From positions 248,001-312,000 of the forward strand of contig JAFEKR010000019.1 of NCBI GenBank assembly GCA_019022495.1: a stretch of DNA of 64,000 nt, in the 5' to 3' direction. A model generated the notes under the pieces. That model did not search any database. It was not told where the DNA came from and worked only from the letters and a program-made list of their open reading frames with translations. The stretch's first letter is position 1, and the number at the start of each line of letters is the position of its first letter. Position numbers and translations under genes: made by a program. The stretch comes from Epichloe hybrida (Eukaryota > Ascomycota > Sordariomycetes > Hypocreales > Clavicipitaceae). Of this stretch, positions 1 to 11,100 are shown in pieces.

Positions 1-1384
1 GACGTGGAGACGTGGAGGCTTTGTGGGGAACGCATTGATACTTTGACGGTGATTGTGATACTTTTACCCGTTGGTGTCGTGTCTTGGAGAGCAATGGTGC
101 TGTGCATGATCATCCCACTTTCCCGCATATAATATAGGAAACGGTGACCGAGGCAACTTGCTTGAGATTATGCCGAAACTCTCCTCATCCCGGCTTCAAA
201 GCAAAGGGCGGAGTTCATACTGATGTCTTCACTCGGCCGGTGGAAGGAGGCAAGGAGAATGAAGATTAGATGAACCGTCTTTGGGTCTGGTCACCCGTCT
301 GCGGCAACTACGAGCTTGATAGGGAAGTAACATCGATTCCCAAGCATGTTTTGACGTAGTAAAGTTTGCTTGCATCAAGTACTTGGTATGATGCTTTGTG
401 GTACTTGCCAACTCGTTGACTAGAGATGATGGGTGGCATCAAGGACGGTGCGGTAATAAGCCGGCTACAGTGGGGTGTAGATTGATTCGCCCCTTGTTGC
501 ATGCTGCAGAGTGGCTCTCAGTCCTCTGGTGCTGGCCCGTGCTGGCCCCGCCCCGCTGTCGCTGTCGCCGTCGCTGCCGTTTGCCGTGAACCGAGTTCAT
601 ACGGAGTTGTTCGAGTCGACGACGCAGTCTCGTCCAATATTACTCCCGACTATTCCAGCCAGGGGAAAGCGAAAGTGAGAGTCGGTCGGTCGGTACCTAT
701 TGCTGGCCCTCTGTGGGTTTGGATTCGGTTGGTGAAGCAAATGCTTGCGGGGAACCAGGGAAACCAGGGAAACAACAGACTGAACTTGTTTGTTGATGGC
801 GTTTTGATGCATCGCGGACGGGAAGAACGGCACCAGGGACCCTCTTTTTCTTCCCATGATGACATGGATGAACATGTGGTAACCAGCATACATACGCAGT
901 CGGGCCATGTCTGGGTAAAGTCGTGTCTGGCAGGTACGGATTATAGTCCGTATTCCGTAGGTATCTTGTAGGCATTACTCCGTATCTTGTGGTGCAATTA
1001 TATTATCAGGTTTCGTCTGTCTGCCTGTCTGGTTGAAGTCAAGTTCAGCTGATTCGAGCCAGCCCCACTCCGACCCCCCTCCAATCCAATCTCTCGTCAA
1101 CCTCGCATCAAAGTCGTCTTCATCTCAACACCGCGCACCTGCATGACTTGCATCTCTCGGCCCCGCTAGCCAGTCTGACGACGACATCCTCTCGCTCGAG
1201 TCACGAGCCTTGCCTGCCTGTCGACAGTCGACCCTGCTTCGCACGCCCATACTCCGTACATCGCCCAACATTCCTCGTCCAACGACTCGGCACGATTGTG
1301 ACAATTTTGCGAGCCTAGCGAGGGCTTCCCCTCACCAACCCGCCTCTGGCTTGTGATCCGTAGCCGCGACTCGAACCAGCCGCC
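1..1384. other. Intergenic / 5' region of the OPT transporter gene
   Basis: I see no supportable gene here. Short open frames on both strands overlap each other and show no recognisable domain. The right part (about 1020-1384) is pyrimidine- and C-rich and probably holds the promoter and 5' UTR of the transporter. Several copies of a TACGGAGTA-like palindrome (written as tactccgta or partial forms) occur at about 934-984 and 1250-1259. Confidence 0.6.
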
Positions 1385-4334
1385 ATGGTCGAAGACGAGA
1401 AGCGGGAAGCAACGGTGACGGCAGAGGGAACTTCGCGCCGTCTTTCTGCTGCGCCGTCCGAGAAGTGGGAACACAACTCGGTAAGATGACTCGAGAATTT
1501 TCCCCTTCCATGTCGCTGAAGCAGTCCTTTGGGTGTTGAGTTCGACATGACAAAACACAATCTTGTACTTTTTTTTTTTTTTCTTTCATCTTTTTTTTTT
1601 GCGAGGCTGCTGATGACAAGAGAGAAATTACCGCCATCCATGCTGACTGACGTGCGTTCTGCGCCTAATACAGCAGGTTCCCTTCTCGTACGACGAAGAT
1701 GACAACTTTGGCCGCCGAGGCGAACAACTACACACACCTACAGCTACTGAGCATGATCTCAATGTCACTGAAGATGATCTCCTCGAGGCCAAGGAGCTCG
1801 CCTCCCAGTACACCCTCGACGAAGTTCGCGAGATCATGGTACGGGTCCGCAAGATACACGAAAAAGACCCCAATTTTCCGACGATAGTCATCGAAAAAGT
1901 TAAAACGTTCCTTGATAACGAGTCCGTCTTCCAAAATCCAGATCAGCATCAGCACCTCATCCAAGAAATGAAACTCGAGGCCGCCTTGGTCACCAGCAAC
2001 AGTCCCTACGCCGAGGTGCGCGCAGTTGTGAGTAACAAGGATGATCCCAAGACGCCGTGTTCGACCATCCGTAGCTGGGCAATCGGTCTCATATTTTCCA
2101 TCCTGTTGGCCTTTGTCAACCAGCTCTTCGACATTCGTCAACCCGCCATTCGCGTCATGGCCAACGTTGCGCAGCTTCTGGCCTATCCCATTGGCAAAGC
2201 AGCCGAGAACTGGCTTCCTGATAAAGGCTTCACGCTGCTCGGCATCCGACATTCGCTCAATCCCGGACCCTTCACCAAGAAGGAACACATGCTCATCACC
2301 ATCATGGCCAACGTGGCATACAACACACCGTACACCAACTACATCATCTGGGTGCAATATCTTCCCCAGTACTTTGATCAGCCATATGCCTCACATTTCG
2401 CCTACCAGCTGCTCATCGCCTTGGCCACCAACTTCATAGGTTACGGCATTGCTGGCATGTGCCGGCGGTTTCTCGTCTACCCCTCGTATTGCGTGTGGCC
2501 GGCCTCGCTTGTCACCATTGCTCTCAACTCGGCATTTCACACTGATGTGAACCCCCCGGTAGGCGGGCCTTTCCGGTCGATTTGGCGCATATCACGCATC
2601 AAGTTCTTCTATCTCATGTTCGCCGCCATGTTTGTGTGGTTCTGGTTCCCCAACTATATTTGGGAGAGTTTATCCAAATTCAACTGGATCAGCTGGATCG
2701 CCCCGGGCCATCGGGACTTGAACATTGTCACAGGCATCAACAACGGCCTGGGACTCAATCCTTTCCCCACGTGGGACTGGAACGTGCTCCTGTGGGATTC
2801 GGCCGATCCACTCATGGTGCCTTTCTTCAGCACGCTGAACCGCTTCATCGGTGTTTTCGCCTCGTTTTGGGTCGTGTTGGTTTTCTGGTACAAGAATGTA
2901 TACAACACCGGCTACTTGCCGATCAACACCAACCGAGTCTACGACCGCTTCGCCAATTTGTACAACATTTCCGAGGCAACTGACGACCATGGGCTGTTCA
3001 ATCCTGACAAGTACGCCAGATACTCGCCTCCCTACCTGGGAGCAGGCAATGTCGTCATCTACATGTTTTTCTTCTCCATTTATACCTCGACGCTCACGTA
3101 CGCCGTCCTCTACCACAGGCACGAGATCGCCATGGGCTTCAAGGCTCTATTTTACGGTCTGCGGTTGAAGAAGAGACCAGTCACGGAGGAACGGGTCCTG
3201 GATGTGCACAACAGACTGATGAGGGCGTATGCTGAAGTCCCTGACTGGTGGTACATGCTCTGCTTGGCCGTTGCCATTGCCTTTGGAGTGTCTGGCGTTG
3301 TCGGGTGGGATACACATACAAAGCCAGGCGTCATCTTCTGGGGCCTTGCCCTCTGCGTCATTTTTGTGATTCCGGTGGGCATCATCAAGGCCATGACTGG
3401 TATCGAGGTGACCCTCAATGTCCTGGCCGAGTTTGTTGGTGGTTCTTGGGTCGACGGAAACGCTCTGGCAATGAACTACTTCAAGTCATTCGGCTACGTC
3501 ACCTGTGCCCATGCCATCTGGTTCTGCAACGACTTGAAGCTGGCCCACTACGTCAAGATTCCACCTCGCCAGACCTTCAGCGCGCAGATGGTGGCCACTT
3601 TTCTCAGCACCATTGTCTGCATTGGCGTGCTCAATTTCCAGATGAGCAGCATCGACAATGTCTGCACCCCTCAGGCGCAATACAAGTTGACCTGTCCAGG
3701 AGTGAACACCTTCTTTACCGCCTCGGTCTTGTGGGGTACGGTCGGTCCGGCCAAGATCTTTGGTCACAAAGGCCAGTACAGCGAGACCTTGATCGGCTTC
3801 CCCCTCGGCGTCGCCGTGGTCGTTTTGATCTGGGCGGTGAACAAGAAGTTTCCCAAATGGACCTGGGCCCGACAATTGCATCCCGTCGTTATTCTCTACG
3901 GAGGCGTCGTGTGGGCGCCCTACAACATGTCTTACGTCTGGCCGTCTGTGCCCATTGCGTATTTTTCATGGATCTTCCTCAAGACCAGATTCCTCGGCCT
4001 GTGGTCCAAGGTATGTGTGCTGGCAGGCATCCTCGCCATTCACCCGCCAACTCTCACGAAGTTATTTCTTCTTCTTTTTTTTTTCTTTTTTTTTCTTCTT
4101 CGGCAGTTTGACTAACATGTGTCCAATCAGTACAACTTTGTCCTCTCAGCAGCATGGTCCTGCGGCATTGCCATTGCAGGCATCATCATCTTCTTCAGCT
4201 TGCAGTATACGGGAACCGACTTCAACTGGTGGGGCAACAACGTGTCGGAAATGGGTTGCGAAGGCAGCGCATGCGCCCTCAAGCACCTCGGCCCAGGCGA
4301 GTCCTTCGGTCCCCAGCCAGGCCAATTCAGTTGA
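1385..4334 (+). CDS. OPT-family oligopeptide transporter
   Basis: This is a plasma-membrane proton-coupled small-peptide transporter of the OPT family (peptide clade). I model three exons, 1385-1480, 1674-4010 and 4131-4334, joined at GT-AG introns with phase 0 throughout, giving about 878 residues, the usual size for fungal OPTs. The first acceptor could equally be 3 nt later (CAGCAG), which would drop one Gln. The ATG at 1385 is the first in frame and lies in an ACCATGG-like context. The hydrophilic N-terminus is followed by many membrane segments. Family hallmarks are the NPGPFTKKEH motif soon after the first membrane segment and YVKIPPRQTF in the second half. The last exon restores the C-terminal membrane segment and a polar tail containing GNNVSEMG. 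The second intron carries a long T-rich tract. The gene converges on the NRPS-like gene across about 800 bp. The substrate (tetra/pentapeptide, glutathione or other) cannot be told from sequence. Confidence 0.93.
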
Positions 4335-5133
4335 TGACATGGGGACCCTTCTCAGCCTCATGCTCATTTTATCCATCCATCTTTCTACCCCTTGATGTTG
4401 GTACGCAAGGCTTAGCGGTCATGTTACGGAGTTGGAGTACTTTGGACCATGATTATTTCAACAATGGTCTGCGGGAACGGAACGGAAATTTTGTTTATTA
4501 TGGACTCAATTTTGGCAATCAGGAAGAAATGGTCAAGAATAAGAGTTATACCCTGCGTCGATGTGTGTATGTTTTTTTTTTTCCCCCATCACATGTTCTT
4601 TCGGTTCGAAGATACATTTTTGTTAAATACGGTGCGAGGACGCGAATTCGCATGGAGTTGGTAGAATTCCTCGTCTGACCCGGGCTTGGGGCCGGGAAAT
4701 CATGTAAACAATCATCTTCATGCTAACTAACCTATCGTGGACTGGACTGTTTTTGTTCCGAGTATCAGAATTCGGTCTGTGGCTGGTCTGGAAACAGCTC
4801 ATGTGAGTGTCTTGGTTGAGGAAGACGACGGAGATGCCGTCTCGAAACGGCTGATATTCTACGCGACGTACCAACTTCAAATCGAGCTGCCGGGCACCAT
4901 CCCTGTGTGCTATCATTTCTTCAAAGATTGAATTTCATGATTTGTACTAGATGCCTTTTGCTACATGCCATTTGAACAAGGAGAAAATTCAGAAGCGCCC
5001 GCTCATGCATCCGCCAAAACGCCCGCTCATGTGGCTTGAAGAAAATAAATGGTTCAAGACAGATAGATGGAAAAGGAAAATGCAGGGAAAGGAAATATGC
5101 AAAGTATACGGATCCGTAAAGCGACTTTACTTC
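4335..5133. other. Intergenic, tail-to-tail 3' regions
   Basis: This is the gap between the convergent OPT and NRPS-like genes and presumably holds both 3' UTRs. I see no gene. A TTACGGAGT half-palindrome lies near 4433. No strong terminator-like structure was recognised. Confidence 0.55.
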
Positions 5134-8100
5134 CTAGACATGGGCACCCATCAAGCTCCTCGGTGAAATGGAGCCCCTCTCATCCACCAGCTCCTCTTTC
5201 CAATCGTCCTTTAGACTCTTTCCACTCAAGGGGCTCACGTCGCCTCCTTGGTCATGGTGCACGACTACGGCACTCGTGCCAATCTCTACAGCTGCCTCAG
5301 GCACAGTCTCTATGCCCCTGCTCGCTTTCGTCCCAATGCTATCGCGGGCAATGACTTCCCGGCCTGCGTCTTCGCGAATCACGCCATCAGCGATGATGGG
5401 GCTCCTTTCCTTGCTCAAGCTGACGCGAGATTTGACCCAGTCGCCTGCCTTGTTAGAGAAGTCTCTCATCGACCCGTGGCTACCGCTGTGGCGGAACCGT
5501 CGGAAACCTTTGGTCTTGGACAAGATGGCCCAGTTGGAGGAGCTGTTGGTGATGCTGCCCGTGATGCCACGGGTTTGATCGCTCTTGTTGCCGGAGCCTT
5601 TGCCGCCGCCAAGGCCAGCGTGGATGGAAACTACGGGCTTCTTGCGACCGGGCTTATGCAATACTCCCGCAGCATGCATCTTCCGAGTGACGAGGGCCAT
5701 TTGACCAGCAATGGTTGGCGTGGCAATCAACTCAAAGGCGGTGACGTTGACGGTGTGGATGCCCTCGATTTCGACTTTGCGTAGACCTGCATTGAGGCGT
5801 TCAGCGAAGAGGTACGCGGGGAGGATGGAGCCGGAGATGTCATAGAAGCGCGTGGCGAGAAGTTCCGACTCCGAGAGAGCTTTACTCTGAGGGTGGAGGA
5901 TCTCGTTCCACGTCGAGACAAGAAACTGTTGAAGATTGCCGCGTTGCTCCGTCGTCAGCCAGCTAGCGTAGCTGGGTGCCGATACATCTGGCTCGGGTAT
6001 TCCAAGCGGAACTCGCGGCTGGAGAGTTTCAAAGTCGCTAGATGGCTGGAGTATGGGCTGGCTGATGGTTTCGAAGCACCCCAGGGTTTCGACGGACGCA
6101 GCGAGAAGACCCATGACTGCTTGGGCAAACTGCTCTGGGATCCGATCGGGAGGATACTCAATGGCGAGGCAGACCTTGTTGGGTGTCAACATTGTCGAGT
6201 GGGCAAATAGATCAGGGACATCTTGGACTTGCGGCTGGACGAGGTTGTATGTGAATGTCGTGTTCTCTATGTTGAGCGTCGAGGTTCCGTCCACCGGAAC
6301 CTGCGATCTATGTCGGACCACGGTGCTGAATCTCGACCATTTGGCCCAGCTTGTGCACTCGTGCACAATTTTCTGCGCTCCCATGGCTTCGTATGGCAAT
6401 GAATCTTTGCTTTCGATGTCGATCATCCTCAAAATTTGCAACGGCGAGCTGTTCACGATGGGAAAGCGCACTCGAACGGGAATGACGTTCTCCATGGGTC
6501 CGACAATGGACGAGACGTCGACGCTTGTTTCGAGCTTAAGACGACGCCCTTCGACAACCTCACCAAAGACGACATCTGCATTGCCAGATAATGTGGCAAG
6601 GACAGTAGCCCACGCGGCTTTCAGAACGCTGTCCAAGCCAATGTGGAACTCGTCCAATATTGCTGGCGAGACTTCAACCAGCTCCTTGACAGTCTTGATC
6701 TCGGTTACGGGCGGGAGGGGCTTGGACTGCGGCACAATCTGCGTCATCTTGGCCTTTTCCAAGCGTCGTTTCCAGTGTGACATGCTGTCATCGTAACGAG
6801 CACCCCGCACAGAACGCGTGTAGTCGAAAAAACTTGTTCGCTGCGGCTCCGTATCGGGGTGCTCATATAACTTGACAAAATCCTGGACAAGTCTCGGTAC
6901 GGCAGATTCACTGACTTGCGCGGCGCTGAACCGCACGAGAAGGCGACCGCCTTGTGACTCGGCATCTAAAAAGGTGAACTTGGTAGCCGGCTTGCGGAGC
7001 TGGAGCACCTCCTTTTGGTAGCGCTTCAAGACAAGTCGCGCGTTCTTGTCGAGAGATGAAACTGATTCAGACTTGTGGTCAAAATCGGCACGGAACGATT
7101 CAACGGCGGCCTGGAACAAGTTGCAGTCGTGGACTGCGAATGCTGTTCGCAGAGCAGGATGCAGTCTTGTCAGAGCCTCGCAGGCCTCGCGGACACGTTG
7201 GTGCTCAAGAGCGCCGTTGAATTTGATGACGAGGCACCGGATGTCACTTCTTGACCCGTACAGACTGGGCTCAAGGCAATGCAGCTGGTGTGAAGACGCT
7301 TCGGCGACGTCAATGACATCGCTCCAGGGGATGTCAAGCTGAGGCGCAACGATCAACTTGACGAAGCCATGGTCAGCACCTTCGGGCAGCTTATGAGCAG
7401 TGACAGCCGGTCTCGGAGAGGATCTGGCCTTGGTCAAATTGATAGGATGGCGACAGTCTTCCCCCAAACCGAGAGACTTGCACATTTCGGTCAGGGTGGC
7501 TCCGCTGAGAAGATTCTTCAAGGACACATCGAAGCCGTTTGAGCGACATGATAGTACTAGTCGTCCTGCAAGCAGCGTATCGCCGCCAGCATCAAAGAAG
7601 CTGTCTTGGGGTCTGATATCTGCCACCATTGCATGCAAAACAGCCGCCCAAATCAGACGCATAGACTCTTCAGTATGCGTAAGGGGAAGAGGCTTGCTTT
7701 GAATTCCCGTGAAATAAGGTTGACCACTAAATGGCACATTGGACAACTCCAATAACTCCGTGTATGAGAAGGGAGATGCCATCTTCTGCAATTTGCGCCT
7801 GTTGATTTTCAAAGACGTAGATAGTGGAAATCTCCGAACAGGTATGAATAGTGTTGGAACACAATGAGACGATGCAGCCCGCCTTCGCTTGGACAAATGT
7901 GACAAGGAGGTTTCCGCCAACCATTTTGCAGCTGCGAGTTTTGATCTCATTTGCACTGTCAGTTTGTCGAGTTCCGACGGCCCAACGAATTCACCATCCC
8001 CAAACTCCAAGAAGGCCGCAAGGGAGTTTATTGTTTCATTGGTGACGATGGGCTCGACCGCAACGTCTACATCTCCTCCAAGACATTGCCGAATCTGCTT

Positions 8101-11100
8101 CTCCAAAACTGCCGTCAATGCTGGCGAGCCATTGACCACAACCTCATCTCGCATCGTAGCAAGGAAGCGAATGTGGCCACGATCCAGATATCTTACACGA
8201 TGTCCAGTTCTTAAATACCGCCACTTCCGCGGGCTGTTGCTGTTCTCAAACATGATGGGGTCGATAAGGGGATTGCCATAGGTGTACTTGTGAGGAGTGA
8301 CGATTGGGCTATCAATGGCCAGCTCGCCCACGGCACCAAGAGGCGTCAACTTCTTGGGGTCTTCAGGATCGAGGATGAGGAACCTGCCTAGCAACGGTGG
8401 GGCGATGATGTTGGTATCGCTCTCTTGAGTAACATTGAATACGGAAATGGCCAGTGGGCACACATCAGGCGCTCCATAGGCTAGAAGGATATCCCGAGCT
8501 CCCAGCCACCGTGTAAAGATATCCTCATCGAGGTTTCTGGTTCGGAAACAGATGGTTCGCAGGTTCGGCACGGTAGCTGGATTGATCTTCCGCGACAAGA
8601 CAGTGGTCATGTACGTCCAGGTAATGTCCATCCGCGCAATGGTTCCCTCCAGGTCGTTTACCCGTTCCAATGCTGAGGGAATGCAGACGCATCCTCCATG
8701 GAGCATGGTGCCCAAGATCTCTACAAGTGCAACATCCACCGTGTACGCGGACAGCTGAAGCACCCTACTGCTGTTATGGATCTTCAGTGCCGGCCCTTGC
8801 ACCGAAAGGATGGAGCAGAGGGACTCGTGCGTGAAGAAGGCTCCTTTGGGTCTCTGTGTACCTGGCGTCAAGAAGGCACATGCGGCTTGCTCGGGAAGGG
8901 GCTCTTTCTCAAAAACTGTGACCCGTGGCGGCAAGGATGAAAGAAACGTTTCATTGATCAGAACGCAGTTTCTGATGAATTGACTGACATGCTTCCAAGC
9001 ACCCTCGGTAACAACGACAAGTTGAGGTTCGAGGTGGTGAATCATGACCTCTGACACGGCCATGTCTTGGGCATCAAGGCATACGAAACAGCCACCTGCC
9101 TGCATCACAGCTAGCATAATGATGGGAGACCATCGGCTCTTTTCCAAAACGATGGGTACCAGTGCGCCGGGACCGACACCGTGATTGACAAGGTAAGTGG
9201 CGAGTTTCGTTACGCTGATCTCAACCTGCTCGTAGGAAAGCTCGCCGTCCCACGCATAGATTGCAGGTGCGTGAGGCCGAGCCCGGCATTGTCTCAAGAT
9301 GAGTTTGTGCAGGCATGCCGAAATCTTGGTATCTGTTTGACCTGGTTCCCAGTCGGGATTCACGATTTGCTGGAAGTCGTGCTCGGTAAACAAGTCTGCC
9401 TGTGAAAGCGGCTGTCCTGGTGTATGAATGATGATCTGCAGCGCGCGCTGGAAAGTGTTCATCACGTTGTGCAGCTGGTCAGGGGAAAGACAAGCGTAGC
9501 TAACATCGGCTTGGATGCGGCCATCGCGAAGCGTGACACATAGCGATAAGTCGCAGTTGCTGTCCGACGTGTTGGAAAGAAGAACGGGGTCCCAGCCGCT
9601 GTTATCCAGCGAGTCGGAATCACTCAAAATAATATCATAAACATCCTGGCAGGTGACGCAGGTATTGAACAGGCGTTGTCCTTGGATACCAAGGAAGTGC
9701 TCAGTTTCGGTCAAGGTCGGAATCTCAATGTTCTCGGACTCGCGAAACATCCTCTCCAACTGACACAACACATCTAGCACAGTAGACATGGGAGAAAATT
9801 CCACCATGCAGGGGACGATTGATGCCAGGCTTCCCACGCTGTGCGACATGTCCGGCATGAGGACCTCGTCCCGTCCAGCTTGCTGATAGCCAAAAACGAC
9901 ACGGTCTTCGCCCACATAGGTGCGTAGAACAAAGGCCCATGCAAGCTGAATTACTGTGGAAATGTTGATATTGTTCTCTGAGCAGAATGATGACAGCTGA
10001 TAGCGACTGATATCCAGACTGATTCCTCTCGATTCAAGACGTCCTTGGTCCTGGATGGCGAGATGAGGAAATATGCAAGGGGTAGCACCGTTGAGATTGA
10101 CCTTCCAGACATCTATACTGCGTGGGATGTCTAGGGATGCAATGTGGCGGCTCTGACGCGGGGGTAAAGGATTACCAAGAACCACCATTTTGTCCATGTA
10201 CAGCTGCCTAAGTTGTGTGACCAAGTTGTGAATGCCAGTCAAGTCGCACAAAGCTTGGCTGCAGTCTACCCTCAGAAAAGTCTTCTTACTCGTGCTGCTC
10301 ACGGAAAGCCGATGCCTGGGTTGAGACGGTGATGACTTCATTGGCGGTAGTGTTGACAGTGTCTCCATGGGATCTTTCGAGTCGATAAAGAGCATGGCGG
10401 GTGAGATTTTCTTCAAAACTACTTGATCAAAAAGACGTTTGTCTGAAACGCTGTCAACGAAGACACTTCTCAAAACACTGTGGGCAGAAACAAGAGTCTC
10501 CCACGCGGCACAAAGCTTGGTCTGGTCAACCAACGACCCATCTTGAGTGGTAAGCTCGTACGTCCGACTGATATGAAAACAGTTCGAGTCCTGTGTTTGT
10601 GCGGTCAGAATCTCCTGCTGCATAGGCGCCGCAGAGAAGACGGTTTCGATGTTGTCGACCCCGTGGACGCCGACACCAGCAAGTCTCTTGCTCGTGAGTT
10701 TGGCTAGGCCCTCATACGAAGTCTCGAGAAGGGGAACGTCGGAAAGGGTGAGCTCAGGTTTCATTGAACTTAGTCGGGAAATCGCTTCCAGAGTGGAGCT
10801 CTTGAAATTGTCCATCCATCTGACAATGCGTTCTTTGTGCTTCGAGTTATGGTTGTAGAAGAACTCTACCCTAGCGCCGTGATCATCCACGCCAACCGAT
10901 ACCTCGAAAAGGGCTATTCGGCCAACAGCGGGACCAACATCAGAGGCCAAGGAGCGAACCTCGCGATCTGGGGCAGCAATTGGCTCCAGGATTCCATTTT
11001 CTCGTTGGAGTTGATTCAATGTCTCGACGCAGTTGAACATGATTTCCAGGGGTATTGAAGTTGCGGGTGTGTTGTCTGCGGCGAATTTGGATTGGAAGAA

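Noticed and set aside
3248..4111. 287-codon plus-strand frame inside the OPT gene
   Set aside because: It overlaps the OPT coding sequence in another frame and shows no domain.
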